From assembly GCF_000225705.1 (NCBI RefSeq), contig NZ_JH126467.1, positions 445,435 to 509,434 of the forward strand: DNA of 64,000 nt, in the 5' to 3' direction. The notes under the pieces were generated by a model. It was given only the letters and a program-made list of their open reading frames with translations. It was not told where the DNA came from and searched no databases. A program made the position numbers and the translations under genes. Source of the stretch: Collinsella tanakaei YIT 12063 (GTDB lineage Bacteria; Actinomycetota; Coriobacteriia; Coriobacteriales; Coriobacteriaceae). Shown in pieces: positions 35,392-44,919 of this stretch (the stretch's first letter is position 1; every line of letters starts with the position of its first letter).

Positions 35392-36789
35392 CTACTTACC
35401 GTCATCCTCGTCCGCGGCGGCATCGCTATGCTTCTTGGACTTCTCATCCATAGATGCAAAGGGGTTCTTGAAAACGCCGGTGGCACCCATGTTCTCAAAC
35501 ATATTTAAGGTAGACCAAGGGTTATCAAGATGGGGCTTGGGCACCGCCTCCGCCTTGGGCACCGATTCGTCATCGATGATCTGTGAGTCAGCGACAAAGA
35601 TATCGTTACCCAGCGCGTCGAAAGCGGGCACGGGATCGCCCTTCTCATCCAGGAAGGGGGTTCCGCGAAACAGCGCGCCCGCATAGGACACAAGTTGGCG
35701 GTTGGTGCGGCTCTCGTAATAGAAGATAAACAGGCTCTTCAGAACGGCGGCAATGGGCAGCGCGATGATCATGCCAACCGTGCCGCCAAGAGTGGAGCCG
35801 ATGACCAACGCGGTCAGCGACAGCACGGGATGAACCTGCATAGTGGACTGATTGATCTTGGGCGCGATAACGTTGTCCGTGACGTTTTGGGACAGCATGG
35901 CCATAACCATGGTCCATACCGCCATCATAGGGCTATAGAACAACGCGATGAGCGACGCGATGATAGCGGAGATGCTGGGGCCGACCACCGGGATGATATT
36001 GAGCACGCCGGAAAGAACGCCCATCGCCGCAGCATACGGATGGCCCACAAGGGCGAAGCCGAGAAACGCCAAGAAGCCCTGAATAAGGGAGTTGATGAGC
36101 GTGGAACGCAGGTAGCCGCCCACGGAGCTGGATACCACGGCCACCATAAGACGGTAATCAAGCGCGCGATCCTCGCCCAGAAGACCGCAGATCTCCTCGT
36201 TGATCTTGGGGTAATCGAGCGCCAGCCAGTACGCCAGCACCAGACCCAAAAACACGGTAAACGTAGTGGAAGCGATATTGTTCACAATGGGGACGATTCC
36301 ATCTTTGATAGATGCGAGCAGACCGGAGGCGAGCCGGTTGAACAAGTCGCCCAAAGAGCTCATGAGCGAATCGAGCTTGACGGTGTCAAAGAAGTGCTCG
36401 AAAACGGCATATTGCTGCTCCAGGTCGACAAGCCATCGCCCCAAGGCGGATAGCCAGGAGGACGAATGGCTGAGCAGCTCAAGAAGCTGGCTCGCCATCA
36501 ACGGGATAACGATGACGAACAGCAACAAGACCGCCACGATAACGACCAGGATGCCCAACAGGGCGCCGGCGCCGCGGGGCACGCGATGTCGCTCGAGCCA
36601 GTTGACCAGGGGCGAGGCGATGAACGCCGAGATGCACCCGACTGCCAGGAACAATAGCGTACCGCTCAGCAAGCCCAACAAGTTCAATACGATAAGGAAG
36701 ATGATGACGCAGCCGATGACGGTCCACACGTTGAGAAATGCGGACTTGAGAGAGCGGCCGCGGTCATCGCGCGACGGTGTGCGAACCAT
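35392..36789 (-). CDS. AI-2E family membrane transporter
   Basis: 465 residues. Eight or so membrane segments in the AI-2E/PerM pattern: two at the N-terminus (VWTVIGCVIIFLIVLNLL), a cytoplasmic helical loop, and a C-terminal block with GVLSGVLNIIPVVGPSISA and ALVIGSTLGGTVGMIIALP. The last 120 residues are a long cytoplasmic, partly acidic tail unlike short family members. Family members export autoinducer-2 or act as ion antiporters; substrate cannot be told. Confidence 0.88.
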   Translation of the reverse strand: MVRTPSRDDRGRSLKSAFLNVWTVIGCVIIFLIVLNLLGLLSGTLLFLAVGCISAFIASPLVNWLERHRVPRGAGALLGILVVIVAVLLLFVIVIPLMASQLLELLSHSSSWLSALGRWLVDLEQQYAVFEHFFDTVKLDSLMSSLGDLFNRLASGLLASIKDGIVPIVNNIASTTFTVFLGLVLAYWLALDYPKINEEICGLLGEDRALDYRLMVAVVSSSVGGYLRSTLINSLIQGFLAFLGFALVGHPYAAAMGVLSGVLNIIPVVGPSISAIIASLIALFYSPMMAVWTMVMAMLSQNVTDNVIAPKINQSTMQVHPVLSLTALVIGSTLGGTVGMIIALPIAAVLKSLFIFYYESRTNRQLVSYAGALFRGTPFLDEKGDPVPAFDALGNDIFVADSQIIDDESVPKAEAVPKPHLDNPWSTLNMFENMGATGVFKNPFASMDEKSKKHSDAAADEDDGK

Positions 36790-36816
36790 GTATCTCCAAA
36801 CGCGCGAACAACCGCG

Positions 36817-37614
36817 CTACTTGCTCATAACCCCTTCGGGGTCGATCTTATCTTGAATCTTCTTGAGAGTACGGCGCAACAGGCGAGACACCTGGACTTG
36901 GGAGATACCAAGCTGCTCGGCAATCTCTATCTGCGTCATTCCCTGCAAGAACCTCAGGTCGATGACCTCGCGCTCGCGCGGGGAGAACCCCTTGAGAGCT
37001 TCCTCGATAATCAAGCGGTCATCAGTAAAGTTCAGAGCGGAATCCTCGGTAGCATAGCGATCGAGAACGCTGGGCGCGTCGTCGTTATCGTTGTTGCCGG
37101 TGCCCTCGAGCGGTACGGAGCTATAGGCAGAGGAAGACTCCATCGCCTCGAGAACCTCGTCCACAGACGCATCCAGATACTCGGCGATCTCCTCGATCTT
37201 GGGCGATCGCTGAAGCTCGGTTGTAAGCACGTCCGTAGCCTGGTTTACCTTTGCGGAAAGCTCTTGAAGGCGCCTGGGGACTCGAACGCTCCAACCCTTA
37301 TCGCGAAAATGTCGCTTGATCTCGCCCATGATGGTGGGCGTTGCGTACGTGGTGAATTCAAGGCCACGGCTAGGATCAAAACGGTCGATCGCCTTGAGCA
37401 GGCCAAGATAACCCACCTGGATAAGGTCGTCGAGCGGCTCGCCGCGGTTCTTAAACTTGTTTGCAAGGAAGCGGACGAGGTTCATGTGGGACATCACGAG
37501 CTTTTCGCGTGCCTCGACATCGCCCTCCTCTTTATAGCGTCGGAAAAGCTCGTGGGTCTTTTCCTTGTCCCACGCCGCCTTTCCAGACTTTGTTGCGCGT
37601 TGGGTATCTGCCAT
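36817..37614 (-). CDS. SigB/SigF-type RNA polymerase sigma factor
   Basis: 265 residues with regions 2, 3 and 4: region 2 LIQVGYLGLLKAIDRFDPSR and FTTYATPTIMGEIKRHFRDK, region 3 VPRRLQELSAKV, region 4 MTQIEIAEQLGISQVQVSRL. This is the SigB/F/G subgroup used for stress or development. Its ATG abuts the stop of an anti-sigma-like gene. No RsbV-type antagonist is seen nearby. Confidence 0.93.
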   Translation of the reverse strand: MADTQRATKSGKAAWDKEKTHELFRRYKEEGDVEAREKLVMSHMNLVRFLANKFKNRGEPLDDLIQVGYLGLLKAIDRFDPSRGLEFTTYATPTIMGEIKRHFRDKGWSVRVPRRLQELSAKVNQATDVLTTELQRSPKIEEIAEYLDASVDEVLEAMESSSAYSSVPLEGTGNNDNDDAPSVLDRYATEDSALNFTDDRLIIEEALKGFSPREREVIDLRFLQGMTQIEIAEQLGISQVQVSRLLRRTLKKIQDKIDPEGVMSK

Positions 37615-37991
37615 TACACATCAGCCTTCAGCATAAGCACTAGAGTTGCGGGGTCCTCCCGCTTCTCATAGGAGTCGCAAACGGCACCAAGGATCAGGTC
37701 GACGTACGCTGACGTGGGATCCTCTTCAGAGGGCTCTGCAAACGCAACGTCGCCAAGCTCAAAGGTCATGCCCACGTGTTCGGAATCAACATCAAAGGAA
37801 ATCGAAAGGTCCGCACCGGGCTCGGTGGAGCAGGCGTAGATGAACGCTTCCTCGGCAGCCATGCGAATGTCCTCGATGCGGTCCACGGACATGGACGAGA
37901 GCATAGCGACGTTAGAGGCGGTCATACGCACCAGGCGTGCAAAAGAGGGGTCGGCCTGAACGGTCAAGCATACTGGACACGAATTAGTCAT
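37614..37991 (-). CDS. RsbW-like GHKL protein with degenerate ATP site
   Basis: ATG 37991 with GGGGAGGAC gives 125 residues. The layout (DRIEDIRMAAEEAFIYACS near the middle) follows RsbW/SpoIIAB, but the N-box asparagine (EAxxN) is tyrosine here and no DxGxG box is present, so ATP binding and kinase activity look lost. An N-terminal CPVC may be a metal site. It is coupled to the sigma gene (one base overlap) and presumably controls it. Confidence 0.7.
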   Translation of the reverse strand: MTNSCPVCLTVQADPSFARLVRMTASNVAMLSSMSVDRIEDIRMAAEEAFIYACSTEPGADLSISFDVDSEHVGMTFELGDVAFAEPSEEDPTSAYVDLILGAVCDSYEKREDPATLVLMLKADV

Positions 37992-38565
37992 TGGAGTCCT
38001 CCCCGGCGGTGCCATCGGAATAGGTGAAGTAACGGTTAGCGGGAGCCTCGATAGGAGCGGGCTCGGTATCCGCACGAGTGTCCGCATCCTCTGCGGCGAG
38101 CGCATCGGAAGCGTCGGCGTCCTTAGGTTCTGCAGACTCAGAAAGCGCGCGCTTGGCAGAGGCCGTGCGATGCTTCTTGCCCAGAAGCCGCTGGACCTTC
38201 TCGGTCGCGGCGTCGGCGATCCCGGAGACGGCGTCCGACGCAGTAGAAACCGTACCGGTTACCTGCGAGACATCGCGAAGCACGCCGTTAATCTCAATCA
38301 AGTCCGCAGACAGCGCTTCGATAGCGACGCTCCCCTGCTTGAGCAAAGGCTCCACCTGGGACAACGCGGGCTGCAAATCATCGACGACGCCGTCAAGCTT
38401 GGCGATGACGGGGCGCGCCTCGCCAATGGCCTCGTTAACCTCGTTCATGGTCTTGTCGAGAGTGTCGACGGTGGTGCGGGCGCGGCGAATGGTCAGTGCG
38501 AGTTCGACCACGGCCCAGATACCTGCGGCGACAAGTACAATCAGGACGATTTGGATAGGCTCCAT
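37984..38565 (-). CDS. DUF948-like membrane protein
   Basis: 193 residues: one N-terminal membrane helix (IQIVLIVLVAAGIWAVVELAL), then a long coiled region (residues 25-125) with regular hydrophobic spacing, then a charged low-complexity tail. This is the DUF948 pattern found near stress sigma and cell-wall genes. It overlaps the anti-sigma-like gene, so the three genes form one unit. Confidence 0.75.
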   Translation of the reverse strand: MEPIQIVLIVLVAAGIWAVVELALTIRRARTTVDTLDKTMNEVNEAIGEARPVIAKLDGVVDDLQPALSQVEPLLKQGSVAIEALSADLIEINGVLRDVSQVTGTVSTASDAVSGIADAATEKVQRLLGKKHRTASAKRALSESAEPKDADASDALAAEDADTRADTEPAPIEAPANRYFTYSDGTAGEDSND

Positions 38566-38728
38566 GTTGCCTCCAAGAAGTTACGGTTGATACTCAGGTG
38601 CATACCGCCAAGCGACATACGCTGTGTATGGTACCCCATGCAAGGGCAGGCTAACCTAACCCCAATACCAGCTCCACGGGAAGGACCAAGACCGCGATCC
38701 CGGCAACGCGGGCGGCGGAGAACAGTCC

Positions 38729-40057
38729 TTAGTCGACTTTCGGCGCGCGTCCGCTACGGTCGCGGGCAGACTGCTCCACCCGCCATTCTTCCCAGCCCCT
38801 GCCGGCGGGCTTCCAAAACGCCCCGCGTTCGAGCCCCTCTGGAAGGTAGCGCTGTTCCACCCATCCTTCTGGATAGTCATGGGGATACAGGTAAGGACCG
38901 TATTCATCGGAACCGGGACGATGCCGGTCGCGCAGATGCACCGGAACCTCGCGCTGACCGCTCGAGCGCACATCCGCCAGCGCGGCATCTATCGCGGCTT
39001 CGCACGCATTCGACTTGGGCGCGAGCGCGTTATAAATAGCGGCTTGCGCCAAATTGATCCTGCACTCCGGATACCCAATGACCTCGGCGGACTTAAAGGC
39101 AGCTTCGGCCACCAGAATAGCCTGGGGATCAGCGTTGCCTATGTCCTCGGAAGCGGCGATAAGGATGCGACGGGCGATGAACTTGGGATCCTCACCCGCA
39201 TCGATCATGCGAGCCAGCCAGTATACGGCGGCGTCCGGATCGCTACCGCGCATCGACTTGATAAAGGCGGAGATAATGTCGTAATGCATATCCCCGGACT
39301 TGTCATAGGACAAACCTCGGCGAGGATTGGCGACGCGGACATCCTCTAGCGTAATGGCGCCGCCATCGCCGTCTCCCCTGGTAATCGCAATCTCGCTGGC
39401 AAGCTCCAACGTGGTCAGCGCACTTCGAGCATCCCCCGCCGCCAGCATGCAGACGGCGTTCACCACCTCGTCGTCCATGGTGAACCGGCCCGCAAGCCCC
39501 CGCGGATCTTGCAACGCGCGCCGGATGAGCTTCTCGACGTCATCGTTGCGCAGATGCTCTAGCTCCACCACGCGACTACGCGACAGCAGAGCAGAATTCA
39601 CCTCAAAGTAAGGATTCTCCGTGGTAGCTCCGATCATGACGACCGTGCGGTTCTCCACCGCGTGGAGCAGGGCATCTTGCTGAGAGCGCGAAAAACGGTG
39701 GATCTCGTCGATAAACAATATCGTACGACGGTCAAAGGACATCAGGCGTCGCTTAGCCTCATCGATCTCGCGGCGCAGGTCCTTTACCGTACCGGTCACG
39801 GCAGATACCTCGACAAACTCGCTGCGCGTATGCGCGGCTATGATATGGGCGAGCGTGGTCTTGCCCGTACCCGCCGGACCGTACAAGATCACGCTCGACA
39901 TAACGTCGTGCTCGATGGCGGAGCGCAGCCACGACCCCGGGCCGACGGCCTTCTCCTGACCGACGTAATCATCAAGGCTGGTAGGCCTCATGCGTACGGC
40001 GAGCGGCGCGTTGCGCAGCTGGGTGGCACGCTCATGTTCAGAAAACAAAGTATCCAT
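38729..40057 (-). CDS. rarA: Replication-associated recombination protein A
   Basis: 442 residues from ATG 40057. AAA+ motifs: ILYGPAGTGKTTLAHIIAA (Walker A), TILFIDEIHRFSRSQQDALL (Walker B), VMIGATTENPYFEVN (sensor 1), and the MgsA C-terminal part with DMHYDIISAFIKSMRGSDPD and ASEDIGNADPQA. It acts at stalled forks. The last 40 residues are basic and unordered. Confidence 0.95.
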   Translation of the reverse strand: MDTLFSEHERATQLRNAPLAVRMRPTSLDDYVGQEKAVGPGSWLRSAIEHDVMSSVILYGPAGTGKTTLAHIIAAHTRSEFVEVSAVTGTVKDLRREIDEAKRRLMSFDRRTILFIDEIHRFSRSQQDALLHAVENRTVVMIGATTENPYFEVNSALLSRSRVVELEHLRNDDVEKLIRRALQDPRGLAGRFTMDDEVVNAVCMLAAGDARSALTTLELASEIAITRGDGDGGAITLEDVRVANPRRGLSYDKSGDMHYDIISAFIKSMRGSDPDAAVYWLARMIDAGEDPKFIARRILIAASEDIGNADPQAILVAEAAFKSAEVIGYPECRINLAQAAIYNALAPKSNACEAAIDAALADVRSSGQREVPVHLRDRHRPGSDEYGPYLYPHDYPEGWVEQRYLPEGLERGAFWKPAGRGWEEWRVEQSARDRSGRAPKVD

Positions 40058-40117
40058 ACAAACCATTCTTCACAAAGGGGTGATCGAACATACGGCCCCA
40101 ACAAGAGACACTACACC

Positions 40118-41362
40118 CTAGCAGACTTCGTTGATGTACGTCCTGCGAGGGAACTTTAAATCAGGGAAGAGTTTGGATGCGAGCTCGGCAAAATAGCCGT
40201 CAGTCATGCTTGCGATGTAGTCCACCACGGTTTGATGGGGATCCTCTCGCCACCGATAGGTTTTACCGTAATGGGCGAGCGCTCGCTCGATGCGGTCGAT
40301 ATGGTGACGGAAGATGAAGCTCGTGCGATCCTCGTCCAAAACATCGCGCAAGAAATAGTCGTACATAAGTGCGAACGCACGACCCAGCACCTCCTCGCGC
40401 TCCCCCTCGATACCGCTTGAGCGATAAATCTTCTTGTAATTTTCAGCTTTTGCACGGCGAATCTCCTTGAACATCGCCTCGCTCATCTCGATGCGATCCT
40501 TGCCGTAGCTGTTCTCAATGATGTCAACTGACGCATGCGTCAAAATCCAGGAATTATATTTGCCACCAAGGCCGTCGTCGAATGCGTCCTCGTCCAAAAG
40601 CCCCGCCTCGATAGCATCCTGCCGGTCTCGCCCAACATAAGCGATGATGTCGGAGATGCGGACCACGCACCCCTCGAGCGTCATGGGACGAAGATGGCCG
40701 ATAGCGGCGCCACCAAGCTCGCAACAATTCTCGACCGCTTGATCGAGCTCATCAAAAGAAGAAAGACCCGACAGCTCGAAAACCCGCTGTTCATACTCGC
40801 CGTTGTGGCATAGCGCGCCGTCGAGCGTCTGAAGCGTGAGGTTTCGTCCATACAGGCGATCCATCACGCGAACGGAATGAACGTTATGGAAAAACCACTT
40901 GCCGGTTCGATCGCGATACACGTCGTTAAGGAAACGCTCGCCAGCGTGGCCAAACGGGGTGTGCCCTAAATCGTGTCCCAGCCCTATCGCTTCGATAAGA
41001 TCGCAGTTGAGGCCCAGCGCGTAGCCTATATCCCTTGCGATGCGCGCGACCAGCTGGACATGCAGGCCTCGACGCGAGAGATCATCGTTGCTCCTAAAGC
41101 TGAACACCTGCGTTTTGCCGGCGTAGCGGTTATAGGCTGGCAGGTGCAGGATCTTCTCGGTATCTCGGACAAAGGCGGGGCGCCACAGGCTACCGTGGTC
41201 CTGGACGCGGTCGACGCGCCTTATGGCATCGGCGTCTTGCGTTTTGCAGGGGTTGGTCCAACCGCGACGGCGGTCGTCAATCATGCGTTGGACTAGCGCG
41301 TCGGAAAGGGAGGAGGGCATGCCATCAAGCCCGGCACGCAGGGAGTTGTCTACCAGAGTCAT
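40118..41362 (-). CDS. dgt: Deoxyguanosinetriphosphate triphosphohydrolase-like HD protein
   Basis: 414 residues from ATG 41362 (GAGGACTAGGATC upstream); the longer frame is non-coding in look. The HD site is GLGHDLGHTPFGHAGE, preceded by NRYAGKTQVF and DDLSRRGLHVQLVARIARD, typical of Dgt-like dNTPases. The DIIAYVGRD motif provides the last metal ligand. Such proteins cut dNTPs to nucleoside and triphosphate. Substrate preference is not readable. Confidence 0.9.
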   Translation of the reverse strand: MTLVDNSLRAGLDGMPSSLSDALVQRMIDDRRRGWTNPCKTQDADAIRRVDRVQDHGSLWRPAFVRDTEKILHLPAYNRYAGKTQVFSFRSNDDLSRRGLHVQLVARIARDIGYALGLNCDLIEAIGLGHDLGHTPFGHAGERFLNDVYRDRTGKWFFHNVHSVRVMDRLYGRNLTLQTLDGALCHNGEYEQRVFELSGLSSFDELDQAVENCCELGGAAIGHLRPMTLEGCVVRISDIIAYVGRDRQDAIEAGLLDEDAFDDGLGGKYNSWILTHASVDIIENSYGKDRIEMSEAMFKEIRRAKAENYKKIYRSSGIEGEREEVLGRAFALMYDYFLRDVLDEDRTSFIFRHHIDRIERALAHYGKTYRWREDPHQTVVDYIASMTDGYFAELASKLFPDLKFPRRTYINEVC

Positions 41363-41423
41363 GATCCTAGTCCTCTCGTAAGCTCTTTTGCCCATAATCG
41401 CACAAAGCGCGGACAACGGGGGC

Positions 41424-41906
41424 CTAAAACACCATGCTGCCATCCAAACGTGACCAAACGGAGGGGCAAATTACTACGAGAAATGCAAACGCTGGCAAGA
41501 GCAGGGGTAGCAAAGGCAAAGATTCAAGCCTTCGCACCAGGCAGATAATCGAAAGCAGCAACATGGAAATGCAAAACGCGGCAAACGCCGCCAAGGGCGA
41601 AAGCAAAGCCAATATCGCCAGCGCCTTGACGTCTCCCATTCCCAAGCCCGAGCGTCCAGACGCCCGTCGCCAAACAAGTTCGAACCCAACGAGAACGCAA
41701 AGAAAGGCAATGCTGCAACAGACGTGGGTAAAAAAGACGGGCGCGGAATAAAGCGACCATGCAAGGCCAACGGCGACAAGCGACATGAAAGCAGCGAGGA
41801 TATTGGGGAACCTGCGCGAGCGCACATCGATAGCCGCAGCAGCTATCATGGATGCCGCAAACACTCCTACCAGCGCAAATACAACGATACCGCGCAATCC
41901 TTCCAT
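41424..41906 (-). CDS. Prepilin peptidase-like (A24) membrane protease, short form
   Basis: ATG 41906 with GGGGGAG gives 160 residues. The two catalytic aspartates are in AAAIDVRSRRFPN and GLGMGDVKALA, the A24 signature. Five or six membrane helices are present. There is no N-terminal methylase domain with CxxC pairs, so it resembles FlaK/TadV-type peptidases. No pilin or Tad genes are in the window. Confidence 0.8.
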   Translation of the reverse strand: MEGLRGIVVFALVGVFAASMIAAAAIDVRSRRFPNILAAFMSLVAVGLAWSLYSAPVFFTHVCCSIAFLCVLVGFELVWRRASGRSGLGMGDVKALAILALLSPLAAFAAFCISMLLLSIICLVRRLESLPLLPLLLPAFAFLVVICPSVWSRLDGSMVF

Positions 41907-41969
41907 GGCTCCCCCTCTCGCCATAGGCATGTAGAACGTAAATGTATCGTTACCCAAATAAAGAGCGCC

Positions 41970-41975
41970 TATAAT
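41970..41975 (+). promoter_or_regulatory. Promoter -10 box of the small membrane protein gene
   Basis: A perfect TATAAT 48 bases upstream of GTG 42023; no good -35 is seen. Confidence 0.4.
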
Positions 41976-42022
41976 GGTCGAGTACCCATTCACACTAAGT
42001 ATCGCGAAAGGGGCAAAGCGCC

Positions 42023-42346
42023 GTGAACGCGACCGAGCACCCGTATCAAACTATCACCGCGCAGCGCACCGTGGAAAGCGCGAGCGCTTCCACCCTACCC
42101 CAAACCAATTCCTCGCGCTTCGCATATATTCTCACGGCTTCCGTGCTGGGCCTTATCTCCTTGCTGGCGCTCGCGATCACGCTGCTTATCTATACCGCGT
42201 TCTCCACCTATTATTTCTCGACTGACGTGCCCAGATATCTCTACGAAGAGGATGACCATGACGCATGGGGCCCGCAATGGGACGAGGATGACTTCGCCTT
42301 TGACGATGGCTATGGCTTCATGAGCGATACCGCTATGAACTCATAA
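42023..42346 (+). CDS. Small single-pass membrane protein with acidic tail
   Basis: GTG 42023, with GAAAGGGGC upstream, opens 107 residues. A Ser/Thr-rich N-terminus (1-32) is followed by one strong membrane helix (FAYILTASVLGLISLLALAI plus TLLIYTAF), then a Tyr/Asp/Glu-rich tail (DVPRYLYEEDDHDAWGP). No family is recognised. It is transcribed away from the A24 peptidase; a link to it is only positional. The 174 bases after it hold one hairpin (about 42457-42490) and nothing else I can name. Confidence 0.6.
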   Translation: MNATEHPYQTITAQRTVESASASTLPQTNSSRFAYILTASVLGLISLLALAITLLIYTAFSTYYFSTDVPRYLYEEDDHDAWGPQWDEDDFAFDDGYGFMSDTAMNS

Positions 42347-42520
42347 GGGAAAAGCGAAACCAAGAAGCTCAGCGCTCAGCAAACGCCTCAAATGGCGCAA
42401 TCGATTCCGATGGCAGATGAAGCCCTCTAAGTGAGATTAGAAGAATGATTCAGCGCCCGCACCATGAGCAAAAGAACGTCACGGTGCGGCTTGCGCTCGA
42501 AAAACCCAATGTATTCCGCG

Positions 42521-43834
42521 CTAGCGTGCGCCCTGGATGACTTCATCGAGTGTAACGGAGACATCATGCGGCGTGGGAACCCAGTCGACCTTGAGGAACA
42601 AGGCTGCAACCGTCAACGGAATATACGTAAACATAAAGAGCGGGAACGTGAACAAGTTAGCCACGATCCTCCATTTCGCAGGGCAATGGATATGCCTGAA
42701 CTCAGTGATGGTTGTGAGCAGACCCATGGCGAAAAACGTGATGTACATAAAGCCAAGCGTAAGCAAAAGCGAGCCTACGCACATTTCAATCTCGGCATCT
42801 GTAGCCAAGAACCCATGCGACATCATGCCGACGATGATAAAGGTGCCGTTTGCAAGCAGGGAGATCAACGTCAAGAGCATGCCGGGGGCGATGGTCATAA
42901 GCAGGTCATAGGCCGCGAAGCGACGGAACTTGCTAATAGCTTTGAGCAGGTGTCTGCCATACGTAAAGAACACCTGATAAAAGCCTTTAGTCCAACGCAT
43001 GCGCTGTTTCCAAGAAGCGGAAAGCGTCAACGGCTGCTCATCATAGAATTCAGCGGGGGTATAGCCGATGCGAACGCCGTGCACGGCGCAGAACGTAGAG
43101 AACTGGATATCCTCGGTAAGCGTATGGAAGTCCCAGCCGTGCATTCCCTCGATAATCTTGGAAGAAACAAGGTAGCCGGAACCGGATACCGCGCATGAGG
43201 TGCCCAAGATCATACGAGCGTTGTTGAGATAACGGGCCTCGCGTAAAAACCAGGTCGCGTAAGCGGACGAAATCCACGAGCTGCCAAAGTTCTTGGAATT
43301 ACGGTAGCTGGTAAGTGCGAGATAACCCTGGTCGAACGCATCGTTCATAATCGATACGTAGTCGCGCGACAACAAGTTATCCGCATCAAAGATGAAGAAC
43401 GCTTCGTGCTTGCCGGGGTATTCACGCAAGATACGGTCAAAACCATAATCCATAACCCAGCTCTTTCCCTTTCGAGCGAGGTCGTTGCGCTCATAGACAA
43501 TGGCACCGGCGTCTCGCGCGGCCTGAGCGGTGTTATCCGTGCAGGCGTCAGCGACCACAAAGATATCAATCAGCTCTGCAGGGTAATCCTGGTCCTTGAT
43601 CGATTGAACTAGGTTGGCGATCACGGGCTCTTCATTGTGGGCCGCGATAAAGAACGCATAGCGGTGCTGCTTTGCAGCCTTGGGCACCTTGACCTCGCCG
43701 TGAAACAGCCCGACAAGCATATAGATGACCTGGTAGAGGAAGCAGACGGTGAACAGGACACCGATCACAAAATTGAAAACAACGATGGGCGCCAAAGGTC
43801 TCTCCCGATCATCTAGGTGAATCGATACATTCAT
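42521..43834 (-). CDS. Processive family 2 glycosyltransferase, membrane-bound
   Basis: About 437 residues from ATG 43834; the upstream in-frame ATG at 43885 is possible and no clear ribosome site decides. One N-terminal helix (VVFNFVIGVLFTVCFLYQV), then a GT-A domain with FFIAAHNEEPVI, VVADACTDNT, FIFDADN, GYLALTSYR, LTEDIQF and QRMRWTKGF (the QxxRW motif), and two or three C-terminal membrane segments. It likely makes an exopolysaccharide or lipid-linked glycan. It stands alone without other glycan genes. Confidence 0.85.
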   Translation of the reverse strand: MNVSIHLDDRERPLAPIVVFNFVIGVLFTVCFLYQVIYMLVGLFHGEVKVPKAAKQHRYAFFIAAHNEEPVIANLVQSIKDQDYPAELIDIFVVADACTDNTAQAARDAGAIVYERNDLARKGKSWVMDYGFDRILREYPGKHEAFFIFDADNLLSRDYVSIMNDAFDQGYLALTSYRNSKNFGSSWISSAYATWFLREARYLNNARMILGTSCAVSGSGYLVSSKIIEGMHGWDFHTLTEDIQFSTFCAVHGVRIGYTPAEFYDEQPLTLSASWKQRMRWTKGFYQVFFTYGRHLLKAISKFRRFAAYDLLMTIAPGMLLTLISLLANGTFIIVGMMSHGFLATDAEIEMCVGSLLLTLGFMYITFFAMGLLTTITEFRHIHCPAKWRIVANLFTFPLFMFTYIPLTVAALFLKVDWVPTPHDVSVTLDEVIQGAR

Positions 43835-43902
43835 TTCAGTGTACTGCAAGGCCGCGTGAGCTGCGCTCGCAGAGCAAGCCAACATGCAAAGGATGCAAAT
43901 TG

Positions 43903-44919
43903 TTAATCTTCAAGCAAGCCAAGCATGGGGACTATACGCTCACCCGCCTCGGTCCGCCCAAGGCTGGTGGGCGCGAGCTCGTCCAAGACCGCCGCCAAAT
44001 CCCAAGGAAGCTCATCGAAGCGCTCGATCTCTTCCCCCGTAACCGGATGGGCGAACTTGACGCGCCAGGAATGGAGGAACTGGCGCTGCAGGCCGTAGTT
44101 GGCGCGGTCGTTGCCCTTTCCGTAGAGCGGGTCACCCACAAGCGGATGCGCGATATGACGCATATGCACGCGAATCTGGTGCGTACGCCCCGTATAGAGA
44201 TGGCATTCAACAAGGGTGTAGCCATCGTTGCCGCGCGTGGCCTCAAAGCGCTCGAGTACCTTGAACGTGGTGATTGCCTGACGTGCAAAGGGGTCGTCCG
44301 TCACGGCCATCTTGACGCGGTCACGCGTTGAACGCGCGATGCCGGTATTGATGGTGCCCGCATCATGCGCGATGTAGCCATGGCACAAAGCGATATAGCG
44401 GCGGTCGAGCGTACGCAGGCGAATAAGGTCCTGAAGGGCGCGCTGGGTATCATCGTCCTTGGCGGCAAGCATGAGACCGGACGTGTCGCGGTCGAGCCTA
44501 TGCACTATGCCGGGACGGTCCTCGCCCTGCAAGGTGCCCAAATGCTCGATGCCGCAGTGGTAGACCAAAGCGTTTGCGAGCGTGCCCGAGTCATGCCCGT
44601 GAGCCGGATGGCACACCAGGCCGCGCTGTTTTGAAAGGACGATGAGATAATCGTCCTCATAGCGGATATCCAACGGAATGGGCTCGCCTGCAACAACTCC
44701 AGGCTCCGGCTCGTCCGGAAGTTCGACGGAAATTCTGTCACCCGCCTGAACAGACTCTTTTTTAGACAGGACCGTTTCGCCATTAAGCGCCACCGATCCG
44801 CCTTCAATCAGCCGCGCGCACGCACTGCGCGAGGGCATACCGTCTTGTGACCCCAGATAGGCATCCAGACGGCAGCCTACATCGGAAGCATCAACAAGGT
44901 AGTGGGCATCCATTGCCAT
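43903..44919 (-). CDS. rluD: RluD-family 23S rRNA pseudouridine synthase
   Basis: 338 residues: an N-terminal S4 domain (GCRLDAYLGSQDGMPSRSAC) and a pseudouridine synthase domain with the catalytic aspartate in VHRLDRDTSGL, then LCHGYI and GRTHQIRVHMRH. It overlaps the lspA stop by one base; lspA-rluD is a common pair. Confidence 0.93.
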   Translation of the reverse strand: MAMDAHYLVDASDVGCRLDAYLGSQDGMPSRSACARLIEGGSVALNGETVLSKKESVQAGDRISVELPDEPEPGVVAGEPIPLDIRYEDDYLIVLSKQRGLVCHPAHGHDSGTLANALVYHCGIEHLGTLQGEDRPGIVHRLDRDTSGLMLAAKDDDTQRALQDLIRLRTLDRRYIALCHGYIAHDAGTINTGIARSTRDRVKMAVTDDPFARQAITTFKVLERFEATRGNDGYTLVECHLYTGRTHQIRVHMRHIAHPLVGDPLYGKGNDRANYGLQRQFLHSWRVKFAHPVTGEEIERFDELPWDLAAVLDELAPTSLGRTEAGERIVPMLGLLED

